DNA of 64,000 bases from Caulobacter flavus (GCF_003722335.1 NZ_CP026100.1:558001-622000), one strand, 5' to 3'; positions 45,287 to 55,028 are shown, counted from the first letter of the stretch. Notes: generated by a model from the sequence alone, not told the origin. Made by a program: numbers and translations.

Positions 45287-46849
45287 ATGAACCGATGGAC
45301 GATGCTGGCGGCGGTCCTGGCCCTTGGCGCCTGCACGCCGAAGAAGGCCGCTCCGCCCGAGCCCGAGGTCCCCTCCATCGCACCGACCCGGCCGGCAAGC
45401 GCCTGGTCGGACCGCTTCTGCGCCATGCCGGTGCGGGACGGCCGCCCGACCAAGGCCGACGTCGATGCGGCCTACCGCATGGTAGGCGAGGTGCGTCTGA
45501 TCCCGGGCTCCGACGAGCCATGGATCCGTCCCTACAATCGCGGCGGGGAGTGGACGATCAACGCCGAGGGCCGCTACGTCCCCTATCCGGGACCGACGCC
45601 CAACGCCCTGTTCGATCTGGAGATGGTCCATGAACCCTCGCCGGATCGCGTGGTCGGCATGCGAGGCGACGTGGTCCTGGCCCGGGCGGCCGGCGCGGGC
45701 GCCTTCGCCCCGATCGCCAAGCTCGGCGACCAGACCCTCCCCGGCGGCCCCGTCATCCGCCGGATCGCGGACGCCGACCTGACCCTGGTGCTGCGCAAGG
45801 GCCAGATCCACCAGGTCCGTGGCGACGCCGTCGCGCCCTGGCCCGAACAGGAGAGCCTGAAGGCCGCGGGCGTCTCCGGCGTCATCGACATCCACGATCT
45901 GCCCGGCCTGGGCGCGGCGCTGTTCGAAGGCCAGGACGGCGCACTGGCCGTCCGCTACACCGACGGCGCCTGGCGCAAGGCCGGCCGCCTGCGGCCCGAG
46001 CGCTGGCGACCGGACGACAGGATCGTGGACGTCCGGCCCGTACCGAAGGCGGGCGTGGCCCTGATCTCCACCTACACGGACCACCTGGTCCTCGTCCTGT
46101 CGCCAGACGCGGCCTCGTCCCGCCGCGCCGCGATCGTCGACGTGACGGGAATCCACGACGAGGAGCAGGACCCCGGCGGCTGGTGGACCGTCGCCTCGCC
46201 GACCACCGGCGACGTCATCCGCTTCGGCCGCGTCCGGCCCTCGGCGCCGCTCGGCTGGCAACGACTGGTCGACCAACGGTTCGTTCCCATGGACGCCCCC
46301 GCCTGGCCCGCGTCGAACCCGCTGGCGCGCGCCTATGACCTGACCGGCGGTGAGGGCCTCGTAATCCGTGGCGACGACGGGCTGGCCCTCTATCGGCGGG
46401 GCGCCCTGACGCCGATCCCCCAAAGCTCGAAGGCCGAGTTGGGCCGGCATCCCGAGGTGGTTCGCCTGGCCTCGCTGGACCGCACCTATGTGATATCGGA
46501 TCGGGGGCTGTTCGAGCTCACGGCCGCCGGACGCCTGCGGAAGGTAGACGCCCGTTTCGTCACCGGCGGCTCGCTTGACCTGGACATATTCGAACTGCCG
46601 CAGCAGCGGCTGGCGCTGGTCCGCGCCAAGGACGGCCTGTTCACGCTGGACGCCGACGGCGAGGTGCTGCGGGTTCGCGGCGGGGAGGGCTTCGCTCCGG
46701 CGAACCTGCCCAAACTCTTCGGCCCGTTCCCGGTCAGCGGCGACGTGCTGATCACCGACCACAACACCCTGAAACTGGTCGTCACGCCCAGGTCGCCGCG
46801 CTGGAAGACCTGCAACGCGGCCCTGGCCGCGACCGCCGGCCGGACCTAG
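45287..46849 (+). CDS. Lipoprotein with beta-propeller-like repeats (520 aa)
   Basis: Start at 45287 after GAGGGGG. Signal peptide [16 protein letters not shown] with a good lipobox (LGAC), so it is lipid-anchored. The rest is all-beta with recurring strand-turn units ([86 protein letters not shown]), which suggests a beta-propeller. No family recognised. Begins 19 bp after the double-wHTH gene and may share its transcript. Its stop overlaps the convergent rnhB stop by 4 bp. Confidence 0.8.
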   Translation: MNRWTMLAAVLALGACTPKKAAPPEPEVPSIAPTRPASAWSDRFCAMPVRDGRPTKADVDAAYRMVGEVRLIPGSDEPWIRPYNRGGEWTINAEGRYVPYPGPTPNALFDLEMVHEPSPDRVVGMRGDVVLARAAGAGAFAPIAKLGDQTLPGGPVIRRIADADLTLVLRKGQIHQVRGDAVAPWPEQESLKAAGVSGVIDIHDLPGLGAALFEGQDGALAVRYTDGAWRKAGRLRPERWRPDDRIVDVRPVPKAGVALISTYTDHLVLVLSPDAASSRRAAIVDVTGIHDEEQDPGGWWTVASPTTGDVIRFGRVRPSAPLGWQRLVDQRFVPMDAPAWPASNPLARAYDLTGGEGLVIRGDDGLALYRRGALTPIPQSSKAELGRHPEVVRLASLDRTYVISDRGLFELTAAGRLRKVDARFVTGGSLDLDIFELPQQRLALVRAKDGLFTLDADGEVLRVRGGEGFAPANLPKLFGPFPVSGDVLITDHNTLKLVVTPRSPRWKTCNAALAATAGRT

Positions 46850-47472
46850 GCGTCGTCGCCCAGTTCGCCCGCCAGCGCCAGCTTCACCGGGGCCCAGCCC
46901 AGGCGGTGGATCGGCGAGGGGCCCAGCTTGCGCAGGCCCTCGAGGTGGATCGGGGCGTGATAGCCCTTGTGGCCGGCGAAGCCGTAGCCGGGATAGACCG
47001 CGTCCATCTCGACCATGATGCGGTCGCGGGCTTCCTTGGCCAGGATCGAGGCCGCCGCGATCGAGCACGACAGGCTGTCGCCCTTGACCACGGTCTTGAC
47101 CTCGCACGGCAGCACGAAGCGATAGTTGCCGTCTACCAGGGCGAAGCTCGGCGTCACCGACAGGCCCTCGACCGCGCGGCGCATGGCCAGGCCCGCCGCG
47201 TGCAGGATATTGAGCTGCGCGATCTCCTCGACGCTGGCCATGCCCACGCACCAGGCGACCGCCATCTCCTTGATCTCCTGCTCCAGGGCCGCGCGGGCCT
47301 TGGCCGAGAGCTTCTTGGAGTCGTCGAGGCCCTTGGGCACGCGGGCCGGATCGAGGATCACGGCGGCGGCGCTGACCGGCCCGGCCCACGGACCACGGCC
47401 GGCCTCGTCGACCCCGCAGACCGGTCCCGGTCCGCAGGCGGCTTCCAGCATCATGTCGGGTCCGGTCGGCAT
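46846..47472 (-). CDS. rnhB: Ribonuclease HII
   Basis: 208 residues. Cuts RNA in RNA-DNA hybrids and removes single ribonucleotides from DNA. Metal-binding residues are in [16 protein letters not shown] (D, E), [11 protein letters not shown] (D) and [19 protein letters not shown] (D). [20 protein letters not shown] and [16 protein letters not shown] are family blocks. The start could be MPTGPDMM or the Met six or seven residues later. Divergent from the exported protein at 47581. Confidence 0.96.
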   Translation of the reverse strand: MPTGPDMMLEAACGPGPVCGVDEAGRGPWAGPVSAAAVILDPARVPKGLDDSKKLSAKARAALEQEIKEMAVAWCVGMASVEEIAQLNILHAAGLAMRRAVEGLSVTPSFALVDGNYRFVLPCEVKTVVKGDSLSCSIAAASILAKEARDRIMVEMDAVYPGYGFAGHKGYHAPIHLEGLRKLGPSPIHRLGWAPVKLALAGELGDDA

Positions 47473-47520
47473 CGGCCCTTCCTAGGCGGGTTCGCCGACG
47501 AAGGAAACGCCCGTCACGAT

Positions 47521-47558
47521 CTCGACTTAAAGTCGAGCTTAAGTCGATGCGACCTTAA
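47521..47558. promoter_or_regulatory. TTAA-rich palindromic region in the divergent gap rnhB/47581 gene
   Basis: CTCGACTT-A-AAGTCGAG (47521-47537) is a perfect inverted repeat, followed by CTTAAGTCG...CGACCTTAAG. Three TTAA cores occur at 47527, 47539 and 47555. CtrA of Caulobacter recognises TTAA-N7-TTAA; the first pair here is spaced 8, so a CtrA role is only a guess. Confidence 0.35.
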
Positions 47559-47580
47559 GGACGACCTCGGGGGATTGAGG

Positions 47581-48219
47581 ATGACGTTCAGAATGCTGGC
47601 GGCCGTGGCCGTCGCGACGATCGCCGGCTGGTCGCAAGGGGCGATGGCCCAGACGCCGCCCACCCAACCGGCGACGCCCCCGTCCTCGCCCGGCGACTGC
47701 CTTTGGAACGCCCTGCCCGAGACCGGCCGCGCCGAGGTGCTGACGGCCTACCGGCGCGACATGAACTCGGCGACCAAGGCCCTGTCCGGGCATGACAAGG
47801 CGATCCAGGCGGCCTCCACGGCCTGCGTGGGCCGCGAAGGCGCGCCCAAGCTGTTCGTCCAGTTCGCCGCCGCCTCCGCCATGATCCGCGCGGCGTCGGC
47901 CGAACGCCTGGCGCCCGCGGGACTGACGCCCGCCAGCCTGCGGTCCGCCTGGAGCAAGGCCGATCCGGCCGCCCGGGCCTGCTTCAGGGTCAATGCGGCG
48001 CGCGTCTACGGCCCCATGGCCGAGAAGCTGCTGAACGGCGAGACCTGTCCCGACCAGAAGGCCGCCACGGACGTGCTGACCGCCGTCGGGCTGGATCTGG
48101 CCAAGGATACGGCCATGGCGGCCCAGGCGCTGATCCACTTCAACGCCATCGCCCAGGGCGAACAGGCCGACGCCCTGCTGGCCGCCTTCGTCCGCTACGG
48201 TCCTCCGCCGGCGTCCTGA
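47581..48219 (+). CDS. Exported hypothetical protein (212 aa)
   Basis: Signal peptide MTFRMLAAVAVATIAGWSQG, AMAQ, then a Pro-rich linker and a helical domain. CLWNALPETGRAEVLTAYRR, VGREGAPKLFVQFAAASAMI, LRSAWSKADPAARACFRVNA and EKLLNGETCPDQKAATDVL give four conserved-looking cysteines that could form two disulfides in the periplasm. No family recognised. Single-gene unit. Confidence 0.75.
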   Translation: MTFRMLAAVAVATIAGWSQGAMAQTPPTQPATPPSSPGDCLWNALPETGRAEVLTAYRRDMNSATKALSGHDKAIQAASTACVGREGAPKLFVQFAAASAMIRAASAERLAPAGLTPASLRSAWSKADPAARACFRVNAARVYGPMAEKLLNGETCPDQKAATDVLTAVGLDLAKDTAMAAQALIHFNAIAQGEQADALLAAFVRYGPPPAS

Positions 48220-48324
48220 GCCAGCCCCGCACGGCCGCGCATGACCGAAGATTAACTGGCCCGCCGCGCTGCGGACTGATCCCTTGGGATCCGGGGCGGG
48301 GACGGCTCCAGGGGATTTCATCGC

Positions 48325-49758
48325 ATGAACCGCCGCGCATTGCTGGCGACCGGACTGGCCTGTCCGGCGCTCGCCTCTTCCACCCTAGCCTGGGCTGCGG
48401 GATCCGGTCCCGCCGATCGCGCCGACGCCCTCGTCCGGCGGTTCATGGCCGAGCGCCACGTGCCCGGCGCCCAGGTGGTGGTGGTCAAGGACGGCGCGAT
48501 CGTCTTCTCGCGCGCCTACGGCGTGGCCGACCTCGCCAGCGGGACCAGGGCGACGCCGACCACCACCTTCCCGATCAACTCGATCACCAAGGCCTTCACC
48601 GGCGTGGCGGCCATGCGCGAGGTCGAGGCCGGGCGCCTGGACCTGGACAAGCCGATCGGCGCCTACGTGCCCGACCTGCCGGAGGCCTGGCGCGACATCC
48701 AGGTCCGCCGCCTGCTCAGCCACACCTCGGGCCTGCCCGACTTCGTGCCCCGCCAGAAGGACGGCGCGGTCGACGAGGCGACGGCCTGGAACGAGGCCCT
48801 GGCCGCGCCGGTGCTGTTCCCGCCCGGCCAGCGCTTCCACTACTGCCAGACCAACTACGCCCTGGTGCAGATGGCCATCGACCGCCTGCACGGCCGGCCG
48901 GTCAGCACGCCCCTGGGCGGCGAGCAGTTCGCCATCGCCGGCATGGCCAGCTCGCGATACGGCGATAGCCTCGATCCGGGCCCGCGCCGCGTCACCTCCT
49001 ACGGCTATCGCAAGGAGACGCCCGACCAGCCGGCCCCGCGCAAGGAGCTGTTCTCGCCCCTGGCCCGCGCCGCCGCCGGCCTCGACAGCACCGGCGACGA
49101 CATGGGCCGCTGGATGATCGCCCTGATGGACGGCCGCCTGCTGGGGGCGGCCGCTCGCAAGACCATGTGGACGCAGGCTGCCTACGCCGACGGCCAGCTG
49201 GGCCAGTGGGGGATGGGCTGGCTGGTGCTGGACCGCCCCGACCGCCTGGTGGTCGGCATGACCGGCGGCAGCCGCAGCGCCTTCTACCTCTATCCCGACG
49301 ACGGGGTGGGCGTGGCGATCCTCAGCAACCTGGCCGGCGGCACGCCGGAAGACGTCATCGACGAGATCGCGCTCGGTTTCGTCCCCGGCATGCGGCTGAC
49401 CGGCGTGGCGGCCCTGCGCGCGGACCTGGCGGGCCAGCCCAAGACGGCCTTCGCCAAGGTGATCGCCGCCCGCCGCGAGGACCCGACCTTCAAGCCGGCC
49501 GAGCACGAGCTGAACGACTGGGGCTATCGCCTGCTGGCCTTCGGCGAGCCGGCCAAGGCCCTGGCGGTGCTGGCCCTGACCGCCGAGCTGTTCCCAGACA
49601 GCGGCAACGCCCAGGACAGCCTGGCCGAGGCCTACGCCGTCAACGGCGACACGGCCGCCGCCATCGTCCACTACCGCCGCTCGCTGGCGCTGGACCCGGG
49701 CAACACCAACGCCGTCAACCGGCTCAAGGGCCTGGAAGCGCCGACCGCCGGGCGTTGA
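48325..49758 (+). CDS. Serine hydrolase, beta-lactamase class C fold, with C-terminal TPR
   Basis: 477 residues. Signal peptide (MNRRALLATGLACPALASST). Catalytic S86-x-x-K89 is in NSITKAFTGV. The second motif, usually Y-x-N, reads Y173-C-Q, and the third, usually H-T-G, reads MTGGSRS. About residues 375-470 carry TPR-like helices (NDWGYRLLAFGEPAKALAVL, AQDSLAEAYAVNGDTAAAIV, HYRRSLALDPGNTNAVNRL). Such proteins are esterases or peptidases rather than true beta-lactamases. The motif changes leave the reaction open. Confidence 0.85.
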   Translation: MNRRALLATGLACPALASSTLAWAAGSGPADRADALVRRFMAERHVPGAQVVVVKDGAIVFSRAYGVADLASGTRATPTTTFPINSITKAFTGVAAMREVEAGRLDLDKPIGAYVPDLPEAWRDIQVRRLLSHTSGLPDFVPRQKDGAVDEATAWNEALAAPVLFPPGQRFHYCQTNYALVQMAIDRLHGRPVSTPLGGEQFAIAGMASSRYGDSLDPGPRRVTSYGYRKETPDQPAPRKELFSPLARAAAGLDSTGDDMGRWMIALMDGRLLGAAARKTMWTQAAYADGQLGQWGMGWLVLDRPDRLVVGMTGGSRSAFYLYPDDGVGVAILSNLAGGTPEDVIDEIALGFVPGMRLTGVAALRADLAGQPKTAFAKVIAARREDPTFKPAEHELNDWGYRLLAFGEPAKALAVLALTAELFPDSGNAQDSLAEAYAVNGDTAAAIVHYRRSLALDPGNTNAVNRLKGLEAPTAGR

Positions 49759-49816
49759 ACCCGCCGCGCCGCCCGTTAGAACGGACCTGTCCGGCACTGC
49801 GGAACGGGAGGCCGCC

Positions 49817-50740
49817 ATGATCGCACGCGCCCTGGGCCTTGCAGCCCTCGCCCTGTCGGCGCCGGCCGGCCAGGCGGCCGAGCCTGGTCCCTGGACGCAG
49901 GTCTGGGCCGACGAGTTCGACGGCGACCGGCTGGATCCGGCCAAGTGGTCGCACGCCGTCGACTGCGGCGGCGGCGGCAACGACGAGCGCCAGTGCTATG
50001 TCGATAGCCCCGACATCGTCTCGGTCGGCGGCGGCCTGCTGAAGATCACGGCCGTCAGGCGCAAGGTCACGGGCCTGGCCGATCCCTGGGTCGGGCCGTC
50101 GGCCGGGACCAGGACCGGCGACTACGCCTCGGGCAAGGTCCTCACGCGGGGCAAGGCCAGCTGGCGCTACGGCCGGGTCGAGGCCCGGGCCCGCGTTCCT
50201 GGCGGCCAGGGCGTGTGGCCGGCGATCTGGATGATGCCCGAGCACGACGCCTACGGCGCCTGGCCGCGCTCGGGCGAGATCGACATCCTGGAGACGGTGA
50301 ACCTGGGCGCGCCCTGCCCCGGCTGCGAGGGCGGCCGCGAGAACCGGATCTTCGGCACGATCCACTTCGCCGCCGACGCGGCCGGCGCCCACGGCCAGGT
50401 CAGTCGCTCGACGGCGATGCCGGCCTCGGCCGACGGCTTCCACGTCTATGCGGTGGACTGGTCGCCCGAGGCGATCGTCTGGTCGGTGGACGGCCAGCCC
50501 TTCGCCCGGGCCGCGGCCGCCGACTGGAAGCGTCCCGACCAGGCGGCCGGCGCCGCCGATCCGTTCGACCAGCCCTTCCACCTGATCCTCAACCTCGCCT
50601 TCGGCGGCCGCTGGCCCGAAAGCGCCAACGCCGGCGGCGTCGACGAGACCGCCCTGCCCGCCGTCATGGAGGTCGACTGGGTGCGGGTCAGTCAGCGGCG
50701 GGCGGCGACGACGCCTGCGCCTTCGCCGTCCGGGCGTTGA
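49817..50740 (+). CDS. Glycoside hydrolase family 16 (beta-glucanase type)
   Basis: 307 residues with signal peptide to AGQAA. The catalytic signature is SGEIDILE with E154 (nucleophile), D156 and E159 (acid/base). Other blocks: VWADEFDGDRLDPAKWSH, YASGKVLTRGKASWRYGRVE, GVWPAIWMMPEH, FHVYAVDWSPEAIVWSVDG, LILNLAFGGRWP. Closest in pattern to laminarinase-like endo-beta-1,3-glucanases. Secreted to periplasm or outside. Its last 53 bp overlap, on the opposite strand, the end of the DUF2339 gene. Confidence 0.92.
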   Translation: MIARALGLAALALSAPAGQAAEPGPWTQVWADEFDGDRLDPAKWSHAVDCGGGGNDERQCYVDSPDIVSVGGGLLKITAVRRKVTGLADPWVGPSAGTRTGDYASGKVLTRGKASWRYGRVEARARVPGGQGVWPAIWMMPEHDAYGAWPRSGEIDILETVNLGAPCPGCEGGRENRIFGTIHFAADAAGAHGQVSRSTAMPASADGFHVYAVDWSPEAIVWSVDGQPFARAAAADWKRPDQAAGAADPFDQPFHLILNLAFGGRWPESANAGGVDETALPAVMEVDWVRVSQRRAATTPAPSPSGR

Positions 50741-53700
50741 GGCGGCGCACCAGCACCGCCCCGCCCAGCAGCAGCGCGCCGACGGCCAGGAACGAGGCCG
50801 CGCGCACGACGCCGTCCAGCCGCGCCAGGTCGACCAGCAGCACCTTGCCGGCGGTCAGCAGCAGCACCGCCAGGCCCGCCCAGCGCAGCACCGCGTCTTT
50901 GCGGGCCGAGCCCAAGCTCAGCACCACCAGGCCGAATACGGCCCAAACCGCCGAGAAGGCCCAGGTCTCCAGTCCGCCGCTGCCCATCGAGGCGCCCATG
51001 GCCGGGCCGTGGAAGCCGTAGCGCACGACCAGGCCGACCAGCACGAACAGCACGCCGATCGCGCAGGCCCGCGCCGTCGTTCCGAAGCGGTCGTCGCGGC
51101 GGCCAAGCTCCAGCAGCAAGGCCGCGCCCGCGCCATGGGCCAGGGCCAGCAGCACGGCCGCGACCAGGGGCGACAGCAGCGCCTGCTCCGGACCCCACCA
51201 GGGATTGGCTATGAACCCGAACACCAGCACGGCGGACGCGACGGCGATCCAGCCGACGGTCGGCGCGGCGCGCGCCAGCCAGCTGGCCTCCGGCCGCGCG
51301 GCCAGGCGCGGGTCGAGGAAGCCTCGGGCAGTCGCCAGGGCCAGCACCGCATAGCCGGCGATCTCGCCCCGTCCGATCCCGGCCTCGCCCATGGCCGGTC
51401 CGTGGATCCCGTGCCGCAGGGCCAGGACCGCCCACAGAAGGCCGAAGGCCGCGGCCCCGACCACCCAGCCGCGCCCGGCGGCGTCGACCGGACGTCGCCA
51501 GGCCGCGACCGCCAGCAGCATGGCCGGCGCCAGGTAGGACAGCAGCAGGGTGTTCAGGAGCGGCGGGCCTGCGGGAACCTCGCCCAGCCCCCACCAGGGA
51601 TTGGCGACCAGCCCCTGCAGCAGCAGGCCGTGGGCCAGCCCCGCGCCGATCACGATCAGGGTGCGCCAGCGGGCGACCGGGCCGTCGTCCGGCCGCCGTC
51701 GCAGGACCAGCACCAGGCCGGCGGCCAGCAGGATCAGGGTCCGCAGCGAGGCGTCCAGGAGGAAGCCCGATCCCTCGCCGGGCTTGCCGACCACGACCAC
51801 GTGCACGCCGACGAACAGACCCAGCAGCAGGATCATCAGGGCCGCCGCGCCCTGGGACTCGGCCTCGTTGCGGCGCCCGGCGGCCTTCAGCAGCCAGGCG
51901 GCCACGAAGGCGATCGCGGCGGCCGCGCCCGACACGGCCGCCATCAGCGCCAGCGGCAGGCGGCCCGCCAGGGCCTCGCCGATGAAGGCCGGACGCAGCA
52001 TGACCACCAGCGCCAACAGGCCGGCCGCGACGCTGGTTTCGGCCAGGCCCCGCCAGGACAGGCGGCGGGCGGCGGCGGCCAGGGCGACGGCGGCGGCGGC
52101 GAAGGCGGCCGGCTCGAAGCGCGGCTCGACCGCCGCGTGCACGGCCAGGAACACCATCTCGGCCGCCGCCCCCAGCCAGAGGCCCAGACCCAGGTCGCGC
52201 GACGGCGTCTCGCACCGGCGGGCGATCAGGACGGAAAGGCCCAGCATGCCCGCGCCCAGCAGGGCGGCCGGGGTCCAGGCGTGGGCGAAGCCGGCCTCGT
52301 CCAGCAGCGGCCAGGCCAGGCTGGCGGCGACGGCGGTCGCGACGGCGGCTATGGCCAGCAGCTGGGTGCGCTTGGCCGCGGGCAGCCGTAGCGCCGCTGG
52401 CAGGGCCGTCAGCGGCGCCAGCGCCAGCAGCAGGTGCAGCCACGGCGGTCGGGCGGCGATCCCCACGCCTTTGGACTGGAACAACAGGCAGGCCGTGACG
52501 GCGAAGACCGTGGCCAGGGTCGGGGCCGCGAACAGCCCCGGCTCGGCCAGGCGGGCGGCGATCGCCAGCGCGGTCAGGCCCAGCAGGACGGCGCTCAGCA
52601 CGCCTGCCGCCGCCGAGGCCGGGGTCGGCGGGGCGAACCACACCGCCAGGGCGAACAGGTTGACCATGAACAGCGCGGCCATGGACGCCTGGCGCAGCCG
52701 CATCGCCTCGGCCGGGGTCTCGCCGGTCCGACGACGGCGCCAGAACGCGGCCATCGGCCCGGCGGCGGCCAGGGCGACCAGGACGGCGGCGGCCCCGGGC
52801 TGGCGGTCGGCCAGCGGCGGCAGGCTCAGCAGCGCCACGCCGAGAGCAGTGACGAAACTGGTCCAGCCCCAGCGGCGTCCGGCGGCCAGCACGAAGCCGG
52901 TGACGCCGATCAGCAGGGCGTAGGCCTCGAAGACGAGCGGCGACCAGGACGAAATGTCGGTGACGATCGGGGTCGCGGCGGCGCCGGCCATGGCCACCAG
53001 GGCCAGCGGCTCGCCATGCCGCAGCGCCAGGCCCAGCAGGCCCAGCGACACCGCCGCGGCCAGCACGGCGGCCAGCCAGAACGGGATCAGATGATAGAGG
53101 CCGTGCGCGGCGCAGACCGCGCCGTAGAGGGTGACCGCCCCGGCCCCGGCGGCGATGGCGGCGGCCAGCAGGTGGCGGCTCGTCTCGGCCTTGCGGCGCA
53201 GGATCCATTCGCTGGCCAGCACCATCAGCGCGCCCAGCACCACCGCGGCGGCGATGCGCAGCGGCGGGGTGAAGATCCCCTTCTGGGCGGCGTAGGCCAC
53301 CAGCAGTAGGCCGCCCAGCGCCAGTCCGCCGCCGCCGATCCAGGCCAGGCCGTTCTCGGCCAGCCAGGTCGAGGCCGCCTCGCGGGTGATCAGCGGCCGC
53401 GCCACTGCCGGACGCGGCGCGGACACGGGAACGGAGGTGAGCCTGGGCGGCTCGGTCGGCGAGGGCCGGACCTCGTCGGCCTTCGGCGCGGGCGCAAAGG
53501 GCGACGGGCTCGGGGCTTGAGAGAGAGACTCGGGCGGGACCGGTTCGGATACGGCCGGCTGGGGCGCGGCCGGCGCGGGGGCCTCGCGCGGCGCTTCGTG
53601 CATTTCAGGCGGTTTGGGGCGCGCGATGGACGCCTTCAGCAGATCCAGCTCGGCCAGCGCCCGGTCCAGGCGCCGCCGCACCATGTCGAGCGACTGGTGC

Positions 53701-53747
53701 TGCACCGCGACCCACACCGTCAGCCCGACGATGAACACCCATTCCAT
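50688..53747 (-). CDS. DUF2339 family very large membrane protein (1019 aa)
   Basis: N-terminal anchor (MEWVFIVGLTVWVAVQHQSL), a short coiled segment (RRRLDRALAELDLLKASIAR), a Pro/Ala/Glu-rich cytoplasmic or periplasmic linker (about 45-125) and then more than twenty membrane helices to the end, beginning ENGLAWIGGGGLALGGLLLV. This is the DUF2339 architecture. Function is unknown in the family; the many helices recall transporters or polymer-handling proteins. Composition is extremely Ala/Leu-rich. Overlaps the GH16 gene at its 3' end. Confidence 0.88.
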   Translation of the reverse strand: MEWVFIVGLTVWVAVQHQSLDMVRRRLDRALAELDLLKASIARPKPPEMHEAPREAPAPAAPQPAVSEPVPPESLSQAPSPSPFAPAPKADEVRPSPTEPPRLTSVPVSAPRPAVARPLITREAASTWLAENGLAWIGGGGLALGGLLLVAYAAQKGIFTPPLRIAAAVVLGALMVLASEWILRRKAETSRHLLAAAIAAGAGAVTLYGAVCAAHGLYHLIPFWLAAVLAAAVSLGLLGLALRHGEPLALVAMAGAAATPIVTDISSWSPLVFEAYALLIGVTGFVLAAGRRWGWTSFVTALGVALLSLPPLADRQPGAAAVLVALAAAGPMAAFWRRRRTGETPAEAMRLRQASMAALFMVNLFALAVWFAPPTPASAAAGVLSAVLLGLTALAIAARLAEPGLFAAPTLATVFAVTACLLFQSKGVGIAARPPWLHLLLALAPLTALPAALRLPAAKRTQLLAIAAVATAVAASLAWPLLDEAGFAHAWTPAALLGAGMLGLSVLIARRCETPSRDLGLGLWLGAAAEMVFLAVHAAVEPRFEPAAFAAAAVALAAAARRLSWRGLAETSVAAGLLALVVMLRPAFIGEALAGRLPLALMAAVSGAAAAIAFVAAWLLKAAGRRNEAESQGAAALMILLLGLFVGVHVVVVGKPGEGSGFLLDASLRTLILLAAGLVLVLRRRPDDGPVARWRTLIVIGAGLAHGLLLQGLVANPWWGLGEVPAGPPLLNTLLLSYLAPAMLLAVAAWRRPVDAAGRGWVVGAAAFGLLWAVLALRHGIHGPAMGEAGIGRGEIAGYAVLALATARGFLDPRLAARPEASWLARAAPTVGWIAVASAVLVFGFIANPWWGPEQALLSPLVAAVLLALAHGAGAALLLELGRRDDRFGTTARACAIGVLFVLVGLVVRYGFHGPAMGASMGSGGLETWAFSAVWAVFGLVVLSLGSARKDAVLRWAGLAVLLLTAGKVLLVDLARLDGVVRAASFLAVGALLLGGAVLVRRLNARTAKAQASSPPAAD

Positions 53748-53841
53748 GCCGCGACGCCCCCGAACGCTACGGTCTGCCCTCTAGCACGGATCGGTTGAGC
53801 CCGCCCAGCAAAGGCCCGGTCCGGCTCTGGCGTCGCGAGGT

Positions 53842-54435
53842 TCAGTGGCGGTGGCCCAGCGCCTTGCACTCGTCGTGGCGGAAGCAGGTGACGAAGTGGT
53901 CGTTGACCATGCCGACCGCCTGCATGAAGGCGTAGACGATCACCGGACCGCAGAACTTGTAGCCCTTGGCCTTCAGGGCCTTGGCCATGTCGACCGCCAG
54001 CGGCGTCTGGGCCGGGACGTCGCCCATGCCGGTAAAGGCGTTCTGGATCGGGGCGTCGCCGACGATGTTCCAAAGGAAGGCCGAGAAGTCCTCGCCGCGC
54101 TCGCGCATGTCGAGATAGATGCGCGCGCCGTTGATGGCCGCGTCGATCTTGGCGTTGGAGCGGATGATGCCCGCGTCGGCCATCAGGCGGGCGCGGTCGA
54201 CCTCGCCGAACCGGGCCACGACCTCGGGGTCGAAATCGGCGAAGGCGGCGCGGAAAGCCTCGCGCTTGCGCAGGATGGTGATCCACGACAGCCCAGCCTG
54301 GAAGCCGTCGAGCACCAGCTTCTCCCATAGGGCGCGGCTGTCCCACTCGGGCACGCCCCACTCGGTGTCGTGGTAGGCCTCGTACAGCGGGTCGCCGTTC
54401 ATGCCCCGCCAGGTGCAGCGATGGATCTCAGTCAT
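53842..54435 (-). CDS. tag: DNA-3-methyladenine glycosylase I
   Basis: 197 residues. Removes 3-methyladenine from alkylated DNA. CTWRGMNGDPLYEAYHDTEW at the start and FQAGLSWITILRKREAFRAA (helix-hairpin-helix region and catalytic Glu) are diagnostic; RCTW and the C-terminal HFVTCFRHDEC supply the zinc snap cysteines and histidines. Single gene. Confidence 0.96.
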   Translation of the reverse strand: MTEIHRCTWRGMNGDPLYEAYHDTEWGVPEWDSRALWEKLVLDGFQAGLSWITILRKREAFRAAFADFDPEVVARFGEVDRARLMADAGIIRSNAKIDAAINGARIYLDMRERGEDFSAFLWNIVGDAPIQNAFTGMGDVPAQTPLAVDMAKALKAKGYKFCGPVIVYAFMQAVGMVNDHFVTCFRHDECKALGHRH

Positions 54436-54563
54436 GCGGCGACGCTAGCAGAACCGCCGCCGATCTCCAGAACTTTTCATGAACACGCAGGCGTGCGCGA
54501 CGGAAACGGCGGTCTCGCGCGTTTGGCTGGTCAGAGGGACGCAACGACAAGGAGAAGCCGCCC

Positions 54564-54986
54564 ATGCGCGCTTTTCGAACCCTGGCCATGGTCGCCCTGG
54601 CGACCGCGACCATGACCACGACGCCCGTCCTCGCCCAGCATCGCGACCGCGACGACAACCCTCCCGGCCCGCGCGGCGGGCCAGGCACGAATTGGGAGAA
54701 CCCGCCCGGCTGGCGCGGCGGCCCAGGCGCCTCGCCCGACCGCCGCTTCTATCGCTGGAAAGGCCAGAAGGTCCGCTTCGACTACCGCCACGGCTATTAC
54801 TACAACCCGCGCTGGGGCTACTGGCACCCGACCCACGGTTGGTGGAACCAGGCCCGTCGTTGCTGGCTCGACCGCGACGACAACCCGCCCGGTCCGCGCG
54901 GCGGTCCCGGCACCAACTGGGAAAACCCGCCCGGCTGGCGCGGCGGTCCCGGCGCCTCGCCCGATCGCTACGGCCGCTGCCGATAA
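54564..54986 (+). CDS. Exported repeat protein with two identical 33-residue units (140 aa)
   Basis: Signal peptide MRAFRTLAMVALATATMTTT to PVLAQ. Then unit 1 (DRDDNPPGPRGGPGTNWENP onward, DNA 54645-54743), a central aromatic/basic segment (RFYRWKGQKVRFDYRHGYYY, WGYWHPTHGWWNQARRCW), and unit 2 (DNA 54870-54968), identical in protein sequence to unit 1, then YGRCR. The units are Gly/Pro/Asn-rich and likely extended. The centre resembles short RcnB/YXWXH-type periplasmic proteins. Function unknown. Confidence 0.8.
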   Translation: MRAFRTLAMVALATATMTTTPVLAQHRDRDDNPPGPRGGPGTNWENPPGWRGGPGASPDRRFYRWKGQKVRFDYRHGYYYNPRWGYWHPTHGWWNQARRCWLDRDDNPPGPRGGPGTNWENPPGWRGGPGASPDRYGRCR

Positions 54987-54994
54987 GGCGCAAG

Positions 54995-55028
54995 ACTCCG
55001 GCGGCGGGTCAGCTCGCCGCCGGAGTTT
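54995..55028. terminator. Hairpin terminator overlapping the end of ygfZ
   Basis: Perfect 12-bp stem ACTCCGGCGGCG (54995-55006) / CGCCGCCGGAGT (55015-55026) then TTT, 8 bp after the stop of the repeat-protein gene. The right arm and part of the loop are also the last codons of the convergent ygfZ gene. Confidence 0.75.
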
